Source of the DNA: Betaproteobacteria bacterium
GTDB lineage: Bacteria; Pseudomonadota; Gammaproteobacteria; Burkholderiales; Burkholderiaceae_F
Length of the DNA: 64,000 bases
Direction of reading: 5' to 3'
Assembly (NCBI GenBank): GCA_016861185.1
Contig: BOKW01000004.1
Coordinates: 310,001 to 374,000, forward strand
The position numbers and the translations under genes were made by a program. The stretch's first letter is position 1. Every line of letters begins with the position of its first letter. Below, piece by piece: positions 24,760 to 33,356 of this stretch. The notes under the pieces are model-generated. The model had not been told where the DNA came from and did not search any database. It saw only the letters and a program-made list of their open reading frames with translations.

Positions 24760-25779
24760 TCAACGCGCCGGCGGCCCGAACAGCGTGGCGATGTCCGCGC
24801 TCGAACGGCGGCCGAGCGACGCGCGGTGCGCGGCGAGCCACGTGTCGGCGCGCGCGCGGCCTTCGTCGCGCAGCTCGCGCAGGAACGCGAGGCTCGTGTT
24901 CAGCGCCTTACCGCCGTCCAGCTCGCGAAGAAGATCCTCGCTGTCGATCACGTGGAACCTCAGCGCGCGCAGCCGCCGCTCGAGGCCGAACGGCCACCAG
25001 CCGCCCCGCGCGCGTTCGCGCGCGAGGGCGAGTCCGCGCATCTCGCGCAGGAACGCGGCGTTGAAGTGGATCTCGGTCAGCCGCGCGCGGATGCCTTCGA
25101 CCGAGCTGGGCGTGCCGGTGCGCTCGCGCGGCAGCAGCATCACGATCAGCAGGTCGGCGGCTTCGCAGTCGTAGACGAGCGGATACACGGGCGGATTGCC
25201 GGTGTAGCCGCCGTCCCAGTAGTCCTCGCCGTCGATGACGACCGCGTGATGCAGCGTCGGCAGGCAGGCCGACGCGAGCAGGTGCTCGGCGGTCAGCTCG
25301 CGCTCGGTAAACACGCGCAGGCTGCCGCGGCGCACGTGCGTGGCCGCGACGAACAGCCGCACGGGGCTCGCTCGGCGCAGCCGCTCGAAGTCGAACTGCT
25401 GCTTGACGATCGCGCGCAGCGGGTTGATGTCGAACGGATTGATCTCCTGCGGTGAGAAGAAGCGCGTCAGCCCGAGCAGGAAGGTCGCCGGCGAATGCGC
25501 GAAGCCCGCGGGCAGGCTCGGCGTGAACGGAAGCTGCACCGCGTACGACGCCTCGCCGATCGCGGTCCAGAACGCGGCGAGCGCGCGCCGCGCGCCCTCC
25601 GCGCCGCCTTCGGCCCAGCCGTGCGCGAGCGCGACCGCGTTCATCGCGCCCGCGCTCGCGCCGCTCACGCCCTCGAAAGAAATGCCCGGCTCTTCCAGCA
25701 GCCGGTCGAGCACGCCCCAGGTGATCGCGCCCAATGCGCCGCCGCCCTGCAGCGCGAGGTTGATTCGATGCTTCGGCAT
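24760..25779 (-). CDS. Patatin-like phospholipase
   Basis: Protein of 339 aa. Oxyanion loop LQGGGALGAITWGVLD, nucleophile elbow GASAG (about residue 42) and catalytic Asp in DGGYTGNPP. This is a different subfamily from the patatin at 12493. No signal peptide. The last 120 residues form a helical tail common in DUF3734-type patatins. It stands alone between the Usp pair and the rhodanese gene; the 120-base gap upstream (25780-25899) shows nothing notable. Confidence 0.88.
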   Translation of the reverse strand: MPKHRINLALQGGGALGAITWGVLDRLLEEPGISFEGVSGASAGAMNAVALAHGWAEGGAEGARRALAAFWTAIGEASYAVQLPFTPSLPAGFAHSPATFLLGLTRFFSPQEINPFDINPLRAIVKQQFDFERLRRASPVRLFVAATHVRRGSLRVFTERELTAEHLLASACLPTLHHAVVIDGEDYWDGGYTGNPPVYPLVYDCEAADLLIVMLLPRERTGTPSSVEGIRARLTEIHFNAAFLREMRGLALARERARGGWWPFGLERRLRALRFHVIDSEDLLRELDGGKALNTSLAFLRELRDEGRARADTWLAAHRASLGRRSSADIATLFGPPAR

Positions 25780-25899
25780 CCCGCTTTCGATCGGTCAATG
25801 AAACCGGTCGATGATGCCGCGATGCAAGCACGATGCCATGACCCGTGCGGGCTCGCCTCGATGCGGGATGCACGCATGAAACCCCGTCTGCTTTGGCCC

Positions 25900-26502
25900 T
25901 CAATCCTCGCGTGCGAGCAGCAGCGCGATGTCCGGCTGCCTCTGCACGGGCAACCCGGCGTCGATCCAGCCTTGCGCACCCGCGTAGCCGCCGTCGACGA
26001 CGATCGCGCCGCTGACGCCGACGGCGCGCAACGCGCGCGCGGCCCTCTCGGCGTGCACGCCCGTACGGCACAGGAGCAGCAGCGGCGTGCCGGCGCTGCC
26101 GCCGAGCGCCGCGATACGCGCTTTCATCGCGTCGATGAAGGCGGGCGCGACGAGCGGCGCCGCGCCGGCATCGTCTGCATCGCGGCTCTCCGCGTACACG
26201 ACGACGGCGTCCACCGCTTCGGCCAGTCCGGTCGCCGCGATCTCGTCCGGGCGGCGCAGGTCGATGAGCAGCACCGCGTCGCCGTGCGTGCGCTTCAGCG
26301 CATGCGCGAGCCGCGCGTCGACGCGTGCGGGGTCGGATGGCGCGCGCGCGACGCGATCGCCGTCGCAGGTCGCGAACGAAGCGACGTCGACGGCGTAGAT
26401 CGGGCAGGGCTCGTCGCCGACGACCTGCGCCCATGCCGCCCCGACCGCGCACGACAGCAGGCCCGCCGCGCACACCCAGCGCACGTTGTTCGTCTTCGTC
26501 AT
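25900..26502 (-). CDS. Periplasmic rhodanese-like protein
   Basis: Protein of 200 aa from ATG 26502 (GGAGG upstream). A signal peptide ends near AWA. The rhodanese domain follows with the Cys of its active-site loop in LLLCRTGVHAERAARAL, so sulfur transfer is possible. It is the last gene of a probable operon with the two small proteins upstream (gaps of 11 and 37 bases). It also resembles the rhodanese-like proteins linked with PQQ/c-type cytochrome systems, but nothing nearby supports that. Confidence 0.8.
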   Translation of the reverse strand: MTKTNNVRWVCAAGLLSCAVGAAWAQVVGDEPCPIYAVDVASFATCDGDRVARAPSDPARVDARLAHALKRTHGDAVLLIDLRRPDEIAATGLAEAVDAVVVYAESRDADDAGAAPLVAPAFIDAMKARIAALGGSAGTPLLLLCRTGVHAERAARALRAVGVSGAIVVDGGYAGAQGWIDAGLPVQRQPDIALLLARED

Positions 26503-26513
26503 CGCGGCCTCCG

Positions 26514-26726
26514 TCACGGTTGATTGCCGCAACGCGCGGCAACGTCCGGCGAACAATCGGCGACGAACGCCGCGACGCCGGCCGCCGGACGGTCGGACGA
26601 AGCGTCGCCGGCGGCGAAGCCGAGCGCGCTTATCGCGCCCACGACCAGCGCGCCGGCCACCGCGCGGAAGCGGGCGAGCGCGCGCCGTTCGCGCGCGTCG
26701 TGCACAAACTCGTAACGCGATTTCAT
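26514..26726 (-). CDS. Small single-pass membrane protein (70 aa)
   Basis: Too short for normal gene calling, but the ATG at 26726 has GGGAGG and the frame is clean. The N-terminus MKSRYEFVHDARERRALARF is closely similar to that of the 85-aa protein at 27300 (MQCRYDFLRDSQQRRQLALF), followed by one hydrophobic helix and a short periplasmic tail with two Cys. The two look like paralogues. It sits between the 86-aa protein and the rhodanese gene in one operon. Function unknown; an anchored partner of the nearby kinase or sigma factor is possible. Confidence 0.7.
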   Translation of the reverse strand: MKSRYEFVHDARERRALARFRAVAGALVVGAISALGFAAGDASSDRPAAGVAAFVADCSPDVAARCGNQP

Positions 26727-26763
26727 CGGTGACCTCCCAGGTTCGTTGCGCGTTCGGATGCGT

Positions 26764-27024
26764 TCAGTACGCGGACGGTTGCCCCATGTGACGCTGCGGG
26801 CGCAGGTCGTCTTCGCTCGCGGGCAGGTCGCCGCCGGGCATCGCAGGTTCGGATGCGGCGGGCAGCGTCTGCGCGCTGCGCGCATCGCCCGGCGCCTGGC
26901 TCGCCTGCAACGCGACCAGCAGCGCGACGGCGGCGGCCAGCGTCATCGCGAGCGCGCGGCCCAGGGCGCCGCGGCGCGAACGCGAAGGGGCTTCGGCGGC
27001 GGAGTGGACGGCTGCGTGGTTCAT
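26764..27024 (-). CDS. Small single-pass membrane protein (86 aa)
   Basis: ATG at 27024, GGGAGC upstream. Basic N-terminus, one hydrophobic helix (LGRALAMTLAAAVALLVALQ), then an acidic tail ending QRHMGQPSAY. The ending is shared in pattern with the 85-aa protein (RRYIIHPSGY). First gene of the operon with the 70-aa protein and rhodanese. Its upstream region (27123-27230) is a near copy of the one in front of the 85-aa gene. Confidence 0.65.
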   Translation of the reverse strand: MNHAAVHSAAEAPSRSRRGALGRALAMTLAAAVALLVALQASQAPGDARSAQTLPAASEPAMPGGDLPASEDDLRPQRHMGQPSAY

Positions 27025-27122
27025 GGCATTGCTCCCGCAAGGATCGGCGCACCGGGAAGGCGCCGGCCGCCATCGGGGCGGCAGCTCGGCGGAGAGGGTT
27101 CCCGGCGCGCGATGCATCCCTC

Positions 27123-27230
27123 TCACCTGGGAACACGACACGCAGCACGCGAACCGGACACGAGAATTCGACACGCCGGCGCCGCCGCGGAAATTCACGC
27201 CGGCCGTAGACGAACCGCCGGCGCAGGATT
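27123..27230 (-). promoter_or_regulatory. Duplicated upstream block, copy A
   Basis: About 100 bases upstream of the 86-aa gene, a 108-base stretch repeats with conserved blocks at 27630-27726. Blocks in common: TCACC-n-GGGAACACGACA, GAACCGGACA, and a 36-base block containing ATTCACGCCGGCCGTAG and an interrupted palindrome CGCCGGC...GCCGGCG. Conservation of blocks but not of the bases between them suggests regulator or sigma-factor sites rather than a recent duplication. Confidence 0.6.
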
Positions 27231-27299
27231 GCGCGCGAGATCGTGCTCGGCGGCGCCACCCGCTCGATGTCCTCGGCCCCGCACGCCTCCTTCGCGCGC

Positions 27300-27557
27300 T
27301 CAGTAGCCACTCGGATGGATGATGTAGCGGCGATCCATTTCCTCGTCGGCGGCACGCTCGGCGTCGCTCATCGACCGATCCGTCTGCAGAGCGCTTGTTT
27401 GCGCCTCGGCAGGCTGGGCGGCAGTCGGCGTGCCGCGCGTCAGGAACACCGCCGTGCCGGTCAAGGCGATCACCAGCGTCGCGGCCGCGCAGGAGCGGAA
27501 CAGCGCGAGCTGGCGGCGTTGCTGAGAATCCCGCAGAAAGTCGTAACGGCATTGCAT
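27300..27557 (-). CDS. Small single-pass membrane protein (85 aa)
   Basis: ATG at 27557, GGGAG upstream. N-terminus MQCRYDFLRDSQQRRQLALF, one hydrophobic helix (AAATLVIALTGTAVFL), then a hydrophilic tail ending RRYIIHPSGY. Paralogue of the 70-aa protein at its N-terminus and similar to the 86-aa protein at its C-terminus. It is transcribed alone, divergent from the ECF sigma factor gene, with copy B of the duplicated upstream block between them. Confidence 0.65.
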   Translation of the reverse strand: MQCRYDFLRDSQQRRQLALFRSCAAATLVIALTGTAVFLTRGTPTAAQPAEAQTSALQTDRSMSDAERAADEEMDRRYIIHPSGY

Positions 27558-27629
27558 CGTCGTTCTCCCGTCGAAGTGGCCCACCGCCCGCATCGGGAGG
27601 CGGCTGCGGTGGGCTCGATTCAGGCCGCC

Positions 27630-27726
27630 TCACCAGGGAACACGACAGCGGCCGCACGAACCGGACATCGACATCGGGCGCCGTGAAGATTCACGCCGGC
27701 CGTAGGCGAACCGCCGGCGCCGGATT
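27630..27726. promoter_or_regulatory. Duplicated upstream block, copy B
   Basis: Sits between the 85-aa gene (minus) and the ECF sigma factor gene (plus). Shares with copy A the blocks GGGAACACGACA, GAACCGGACA and ATTCACGCCGGCCGTAG plus the CGCCGGC/GCCGGCG palindrome, in the same order and orientation. Copies A and B lie about 75-100 bases before the small genes, where promoters are expected. I infer that the sigma factor may recognise part of these blocks. Confidence 0.6.
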
Positions 27727-27768
27727 ACCATCGACGCACGTCGATGGCTGGGCGGGAGGGGATCGGCG

Positions 27769-28323
27769 ATGGGCCACGTAACGCAGCTTCTGGCGCGCGT
27801 GCGCGCCGGCGATGCCGCCGCGCTCGATGCGCTGTTCGCGGAGCTGTATCCGGAACTGCGCCGGCTCGCGCACGCGCGGCTTGCGCGCGGCGGCCGCCAC
27901 ACGATGCTCGAGACCACCTCGCTCGTGCACGAGTGCTATCTGAAGTTCGCCGAAGCAGGCCGCCTCGACGTCAACGATCGCGCGCACTTCCACGCGTATG
28001 CGGCGCGCGCGATGCGCTCGATCATCGTCGACTACGCGCGCCACCGCATGCGCGAAAAGCGCGGCGGCGACGCTGCGCACCAGACGCTGAACACCGAGCT
28101 GATCGACGGCCTGCCCGCTGGCGACGAGCAGATCGTGCGCGTGCACGAGGCGCTCGACGAACTGGCCCGCCGCGACGCGCGGCTGGTGCAGGTGGTCGAG
28201 ATGCGCTACTTCGCCGGCCTTTCGGAGCAGGAGATTGCGACGTCGCTGGGCGTGACCGAGCGCACCGTGCGGCGCGACTGGGAAAAGGCGCGGCTGCTGC
28301 TGGCGGATGCGTTGCGTTCGTAG
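27769..28323 (+). CDS. ECF sigma factor (TIGR02999-type)
   Basis: Protein of 184 aa. Region 2 (LFAELYPELRRLAHARL; AYAARAMRSIIVDYARHRMR) and region 4 (YFAGLSEQEIATSLGVTERT, then VRRDWEKARLLL) are clear. The ALVVHECYLK-like motif of this group reads TTSLVHECYLKF. Such sigma factors are commonly encoded next to Ser/Thr protein kinases, as here, where the kinase starts 12 bases downstream; control by phosphorylation is known for some of them. No anti-sigma factor is seen unless one of the small membrane proteins acts as such. Confidence 0.92.
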   Translation: MGHVTQLLARVRAGDAAALDALFAELYPELRRLAHARLARGGRHTMLETTSLVHECYLKFAEAGRLDVNDRAHFHAYAARAMRSIIVDYARHRMREKRGGDAAHQTLNTELIDGLPAGDEQIVRVHEALDELARRDARLVQVVEMRYFAGLSEQEIATSLGVTERTVRRDWEKARLLLADALRS

Positions 28324-28335
28324 CGCCGACTCCCA

Positions 28336-31314
28336 ATGCCTTCCGCCGCCGATCTCACCGCCGCGAGTTGGCGCGTCTTTAGCGATCTGCTCGATCAGGC
28401 GCTGGAGCTGCCGCCCACCGAGCGCTTGGGCTGGATCGAGGCGCTTCCCGCTGAACACGAAACCCTGAAGCCCGCGCTGCGCGCGGTGCTCGCGCGCGCC
28501 GGCGGCGTCGAAACCGCGCAGTGGCTGAACACCCTGCCGCACACGGCCAGTGCGGCACCGATCGTCGACGAAGCCGATCTGCAACCCGGCACGCTCATCG
28601 GTCCGTATCGGCTGATCCGCGAGCTCGGCACCGGCGGCATGGGCGCGGTGTGGCTGGCCGAGCGCGCCGACGGCAGCCTGAAGCGCCAAGTGGCGCTGAA
28701 GCTGCCGCGGGCATCGTGGAGCCGCGGGTTGGCCGAACGCATGGCGCGCGAGCGCGACATCCTGGCGGCACTCGAGCACCCGCACATCGCGCGGCTGTAC
28801 GACGCCGGCACCGACGCGCAGGGGCGGCCGTACCTGGCGCTCGAGTACGTCGAAGGCCAGCCGATCGATGTGTACTGCCGCGAGCGCGGACTGAACATCA
28901 AGCAGCGCGTGCAACTGCTGCTACAGGTCGCGCACGCGGTGGCCTTCGCGCACAGCCGGCTGGTGATCCATCGGGATCTGAAGCCGAGCAACATCCTCGT
29001 GACGGCCGACGGCCAGGTGCGGCTGCTCGACTTCGGCATCGCCAAGCTGATGGAAGGCGATCGGGCGCAGGAGACGAAGCTGACCCAGATCGCCGGCCGG
29101 GCGCTGACGCTCGACTATGCCAGTCCGGAGCAGATCCGGGGCGAACCGATCGGAACGGCGAGTGACGTGTACTCGCTGGGCGTGGTGGCCTACGAGCTGC
29201 TGACCGGCGCTCGGCCCTACAAGCTCAAGCGCGGCAGCGCGGCTGCAGTCGAGCAAGCGATCCTCGAGGCCGACGCCCAGGCCGCGAGTCAGGCTGCCTC
29301 CGATCCGGCGCTGCGGCGTCAATTGCGCGGGGATCTGGATGCAGTCCTCAATCGGGCGCTCTGCAAGGACGTGGCCAGGCGGTATGCAAGCGTGGAGGCG
29401 CTGGCGGATGACTTCGACCGGTACATCAAGCGTGCGCCGGTCCGGGCGCGACCCGACAGTCGGTTCTATCGACTCGGGAGGTTCATCGTCAGGAACCGGG
29501 TGCCCGTTGCGGCCGCGTTCTTCGTCGCGATCGCCCTGAGCGTAGGTGCCGCGCTTGCGCTCTGGCAAGCGAAGGTGGCGCAACGGCAGGCGCAGACCGC
29601 GGAGTCGGTGCAGCGATTCATCCTGAACATCTTCACGATGAACTCACAGCGGTCCAAGGACCCCGTGGCAGCCCGCGCCACGACCGCCCGCGAGCTGCTC
29701 GACATCGGGGCGCAAAGCATCGACGAAGCGCTCAAGGACGTTCCCGAGGCGCGAGTGCGAATGCTCGGCGTGCTCGGGTCGATGTACGTGGATCTCGACC
29801 TTCACGACAAGGCAGCAGCGCTCGACGAAAAGCGGATTCAGATCCTCCGTCAGGGTCGCTTCGACAAGCGCAAACTGGCGGCGGCGTTGCTGGACTACGC
29901 GAACGCGCTGCAGTCGACCAATCGACGCGGCGAGATCGGACCCGTGCTGCAGGAAGCGCGGCAGCTGCTCGATGAGGCGGGGGATCGGGAGTCGAAGCTG
30001 CGCGGCGAGCTGCTGGTCAGGCTCTCCCGATACCACTACAACAAGTCGCTCGTGGAGGCCATCAAGTATGCCGATGAAGCCGCCGCGATCTTTCGCAAGT
30101 ACCCCGACGAAGAGCAGTTCCTTTCCACGTCACTGATCGTCGCGGCGCGCGCGCGTACCCAACTCGGCGAGTTTCGCAGCGCGGCAGCCAACTACGAGGC
30201 GTCGCTCGCGATACTGACGCGGATGCGCGAGCCGCCGCACCTGGACATTGCGACGGCCCGCACGACCTTGGCGGAACATCTCTTCATACAGCAGCGGTTC
30301 GACGAGGCGTCCGCGCTCGCGCGCGAGTCGGCCGAGAGCCTCGCACGGGCGGTCGGCAATAACAGCCCCACCGCGATCGTCGCCCTCGCTCGCGCCGCAC
30401 AGTTGCACCACAGCCTCGGCTTGCGGCGCGAGGCCCGAGCGACGCTGGCCAGCGCGCTGGAGCAAATCGTGCGCATCCGCGGCGAAGACGATTCGCTGTT
30501 CACCGCGATCGTCCGAACGAGCGCGGCGCGCGCCTACCTCGACGAAGGGAGGATCCAGACCGCTTCGGCTCTCGTCGACAAGAATGCGGATGTCCTGCGC
30601 AAGCACTACGCGGGTTCGTCGACGCTTGCCACGGCTCTGATCCTGCAAGCGGCGACCAAGCTCGCTGCAGGTCGCCTGAACGAAGCGAAGTCGCTGCTGG
30701 ACGAGGCGGAGTCGCTTTGGCTGCTCGCCACGGCAGGTCAGGCGCGTCCCTGGCGCTACAACCCGATGCATATCCTTCGTGCGAGGTTGGCGCTGGCGCG
30801 GAACGACGACGATGCCGCGCTGGAATCGCTGGCGAGATTCGTCCCGTTGCCGGCGGAAGAGAGCGCTCAGCCTCATCCCGACGCAGTCGAATGGCGCACC
30901 TTGAAAGCGCTGGCACTCTTGGCGCGTGGCGACGTGGCGCAGGCCCGGCTCGAGGCGACACTGGCAGCCGCCGACGCCGACGCCGTCACGAGGCGCGGCA
31001 CGTTGCCGTCGATGCAGGCCGAGGCCGCCCTTGCGCTGGGAGTCGTGCTTCTTCGGATGGGCGACTCGCGCGGCGCACTGGAGTCGGTCGACAAGGCACT
31101 GGCGATCCGTCGCGCGAATGACGTCCCCGACAGCCCCTGGATCATCCGCACCCTGGCGTTCCGCGGGCTGTGTGCGCTTCGCGCAGGCGATGGCGCTGCC
31201 GCCCGGGCCGCCTTGGCCGAGGCCGAGCAGGCGATCGCCAAGCACCTGGCCTTGAGCCCCTGGTTCGTCGCGCCCGTGCAGGAACTCGGGAAGGCGCTCC
31301 GATCCGCCGGCTGA
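28336..31314 (+). CDS. Transmembrane Ser/Thr protein kinase with C-terminal TPR-like sensor
   Basis: Protein of 992 aa. The kinase domain (about 90-360) has the Gly loop LGTGGMGAVWLA, Lys in VALKLP, the catalytic loop HRDLKPSN and DFGIAKL, and the activation-segment end YASPEQIRGE, all intact. One membrane helix follows (about 388-409), then about 580 residues of helical repeats resembling TPRs on the other side of the membrane. Codon use becomes less GC-skewed after the kinase domain. The gene is co-transcribed with the ECF sigma factor, forming a likely phospho-signalling pair. Confidence 0.92.
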   Translation: MPSAADLTAASWRVFSDLLDQALELPPTERLGWIEALPAEHETLKPALRAVLARAGGVETAQWLNTLPHTASAAPIVDEADLQPGTLIGPYRLIRELGTGGMGAVWLAERADGSLKRQVALKLPRASWSRGLAERMARERDILAALEHPHIARLYDAGTDAQGRPYLALEYVEGQPIDVYCRERGLNIKQRVQLLLQVAHAVAFAHSRLVIHRDLKPSNILVTADGQVRLLDFGIAKLMEGDRAQETKLTQIAGRALTLDYASPEQIRGEPIGTASDVYSLGVVAYELLTGARPYKLKRGSAAAVEQAILEADAQAASQAASDPALRRQLRGDLDAVLNRALCKDVARRYASVEALADDFDRYIKRAPVRARPDSRFYRLGRFIVRNRVPVAAAFFVAIALSVGAALALWQAKVAQRQAQTAESVQRFILNIFTMNSQRSKDPVAARATTARELLDIGAQSIDEALKDVPEARVRMLGVLGSMYVDLDLHDKAAALDEKRIQILRQGRFDKRKLAAALLDYANALQSTNRRGEIGPVLQEARQLLDEAGDRESKLRGELLVRLSRYHYNKSLVEAIKYADEAAAIFRKYPDEEQFLSTSLIVAARARTQLGEFRSAAANYEASLAILTRMREPPHLDIATARTTLAEHLFIQQRFDEASALARESAESLARAVGNNSPTAIVALARAAQLHHSLGLRREARATLASALEQIVRIRGEDDSLFTAIVRTSAARAYLDEGRIQTASALVDKNADVLRKHYAGSSTLATALILQAATKLAAGRLNEAKSLLDEAESLWLLATAGQARPWRYNPMHILRARLALARNDDDAALESLARFVPLPAEESAQPHPDAVEWRTLKALALLARGDVAQARLEATLAAADADAVTRRGTLPSMQAEAALALGVVLLRMGDSRGALESVDKALAIRRANDVPDSPWIIRTLAFRGLCALRAGDGAAARAALAEAEQAIAKHLALSPWFVAPVQELGKALRSAG

Positions 31315-31329
31315 GGCGGCGCGCCCAAG

Positions 31330-31368
31330 GGTGACCGGTGAAAGGGCACCTTCCCCAAGTCGGTCACC
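31330..31368 (+). terminator. Inverted repeat after the kinase gene
   Basis: GGTGACCG (31330-31337) and CGGTCACC (31361-31368) form a perfect 8-bp stem 15 bases after the kinase stop. There is no U-run, so it is at best a weak or factor-dependent stop between the plus-strand operon and the minus-strand genes that follow. Confidence 0.35.
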
Positions 31369-31442
31369 GCCTGAACGGCGCGGTGTCGCGCGCCCTCCGG
31401 ACGCCCTTCAGCGACAGGACCGTCCGTGTCTTCAGCACATGG

Positions 31443-31925
31443 TCACCGCGCTCGGACGGCATCGGACGAAGTACGCTGTGTGCGCGACCACTCGTACCGG
31501 ATGTCCTCGAGCTGCCACGTCGGTTCGAAGCCGCGTGCCGCGACGACGAAGCCGTTGCGTTCGTAGAAGGCCTGCGCGCCGCGGTTGCGGGCGAAGGTGT
31601 AGAGCCACAGGTGCCCGCTCGATCGATCCTTCGCCCACTCCAGCAGCGCGCGTCCGATGCCCTGGCGCTGGCAGCCGACGCGCACGTAGAGCTGCGCGAT
31701 GGATTCGCGCGTCGCTGCGATGAAGCCGACGATTCGCCCGTCCTGCCGAGCCACGCGCACGTCGTTGCGCGGCAGGACTTCGTCGACGAAATAGCGCCGC
31801 TGCTGCGCCAGCGGATGCGGGTCGACGATGCCGACGCCCGCTTCGAAGCTGGCGCGCCACATGCAAACGAGTTCGTCGAGCCAGCGCGGCTCGAATTCGA
31901 CGAGCGCGACGCGCGCGGCACTCAC
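31443..31925 (-). CDS. GNAT-family N-acetyltransferase
   Basis: Protein of 160 aa, GTG start at 31925. The acetyl-CoA loop is VRVGCQRQGIGRALLEWAK and the C-terminal LYTFARNRGAQAFYERNGF is standard for GNATs. It starts 13 bases after the VOC gene stop, so they may be co-transcribed. Both look like integron-type cargo lying at the far, degraded end of the cassette array, but no clear attC follows. Confidence 0.88.
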   Translation of the reverse strand: MSAARVALVEFEPRWLDELVCMWRASFEAGVGIVDPHPLAQQRRYFVDEVLPRNDVRVARQDGRIVGFIAATRESIAQLYVRVGCQRQGIGRALLEWAKDRSSGHLWLYTFARNRGAQAFYERNGFVVAARGFEPTWQLEDIRYEWSRTQRTSSDAVRAR

Positions 31926-31938
31926 CCAACGTGGCCCG

Positions 31939-32325
31939 TCACTGCCCCGGCGGCGGCTGCCACAGTTCGACCTTGTTGCCCTCGGGATCGATGACCCAGC
32001 CGAACTTGCCGTACTCGGATTCGTCGGTCTTCTCGAGCACGTGGCAGCCCTCTGCGCGCAGCAGCCCGAGCAGCGCCGTCAGGTCGGCCACGCGGTAATT
32101 GATCATGAACGGGGCCTTGCTCGGCGCGAAGTAGTCGCCGTCGGCGGAACCGATCGACCAGATCGTCGTGCCGCCGGACGGATTGCCGGCCTCGTCGGCC
32201 CAGCGGAACGCCGCGCCGCCCCATTCCCGCACGTCGATGCCGAGGTGTTTTCTGTACCAGGCTCGCAGTGCCTCGGGATCCCTGGCATTGAAGAAGATGC
32301 CGCCGATGCCGGTAACGCGCTTCAT
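31939..32325 (-). CDS. VOC-superfamily (glyoxalase-like) protein
   Basis: Protein of 128 aa; ATG 32325 with AAGGAG. Contains the VOC beta-alpha-beta-beta-beta pattern with FFNARDPEALRAWYRKHLGI and the terminal DPEGNKVELWQP. VOC proteins bind metals and act on many small molecules; no substrate can be assigned. Confidence 0.88.
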   Translation of the reverse strand: MKRVTGIGGIFFNARDPEALRAWYRKHLGIDVREWGGAAFRWADEAGNPSGGTTIWSIGSADGDYFAPSKAPFMINYRVADLTALLGLLRAEGCHVLEKTDESEYGKFGWVIDPEGNKVELWQPPPGQ

Positions 32326-32687
32326 TGCGTGCTCCTTCGAACGTTGACTGCGGTTGGATCGGCGCGCGCGGATCGGCGGCGTCGTTCGTGCGGAGTATGA
32401 CCCGCAGGCTGCGGCCGGCAAAGTGCGGAACGGCGCCGCGCAGGCGGCTCGTCACGCCGCAGGCCGAGTGAACCGCGACACCAGTGCCGCCGCGGCGGGC
32501 AGCAGAACGAGCGCGGCGGCGGTCCACGGATCGACTTCGTTCACCCACAGCGCCGCCGTCAGCACGGCGCCGGCGGACGCGGCGCCGTTTCCATGCGACC
32601 GCGCACCGCAGCCGCCTTCGAGTGGAAACACGTTGGCGGTGCTCGTGGCGTTCTCCGACGTCGGGTCACCCGTGCCGGATCGAACGA
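32326..32687. other. Intergenic region with a hydrophobic gene fragment
   Basis: A minus-strand frame ending at 32452 reads VLTAALWVNEVDPWTAAALV then LLPAAAALVSRF, like the end of a small membrane protein. It has no start with a ribosome-binding site; upstream it only mirrors the dihydrofolate-reductase-like gene. Possibly a relic of another cassette. Nothing else is visible in this 362-base stretch. Confidence 0.3.
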
Positions 32688-33254
32688 TCACGCGTCGTCG
32701 GCACGCCGAGGCACGACGTATCGCAGCTCGGCAAAGCCCGTGCCGACCTGCCGGACGGAGACCAGGCGCAGCGGCGGGTTCGTGAGCCGGCGCGGAAACA
32801 GCGGCTTGCCCTTGCCCAGCGTGACCGAGCCGATCTGCACGATGACCTCGTCCAGCAGTCCCGCGTCGTAGAACTGTCCGGCCAGGTCCCCTCCGCCGAC
32901 GATCCAGACGTTCCTGTCGCCGGCCGCGCTTCGCATGGCCGCATGGACGGGGCGCACGTCGCCGCGGACGAAGCGGATGTCGGCGCCGGGAACGGCCGGG
33001 AGCGATCTCGTCGAGAACACCCACGTGGGCTGGGCATAGGGCCAGCGCGATCCGGTCTCGGCCGCGATCGCTTCTTCGTGGCGAAGCATCCACTCGTACG
33101 TGGCCGATCCCATCGCCAGCGCGCCGACTTCGACGATGAACGCCGGATAGCTCGTGTCGTTCACGTTGCCGAGGGGGAACAGCCAGTCGAGCGAGTCGTC
33201 CTCGGTCGCGATGAATCCGTCGAGGCTCGTGGCCGTGTAGTACTGGGTTTTCAT
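32688..33254 (-). CDS. Dihydrofolate reductase / RibD C-terminal family protein
   Basis: Protein of 188 aa from ATG 33254. Starts TQYYTATSLDGFIATEDDSL, contains VWIVGGGDLAGQFYDAGLLD and a terminal RYVVPRR, all typical of the YyaP/RibD_C group of putative NADPH-dependent reductases. These are frequent cargo of cassettes. Substrate unknown. Confidence 0.88.
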   Translation of the reverse strand: MKTQYYTATSLDGFIATEDDSLDWLFPLGNVNDTSYPAFIVEVGALAMGSATYEWMLRHEEAIAAETGSRWPYAQPTWVFSTRSLPAVPGADIRFVRGDVRPVHAAMRSAAGDRNVWIVGGGDLAGQFYDAGLLDEVIVQIGSVTLGKGKPLFPRRLTNPPLRLVSVRQVGTGFAELRYVVPRRADDA

Positions 33255-33356
33255 GGCGACAGGATGCAACGTCGCCGGTTTTCCGTCACCAGGCGTCAGC
33301 GATTGCGGGCGGGCGATGCCGGTTGTCGGTTGTCCGGCGCATGCGCTTGCCAGCGG

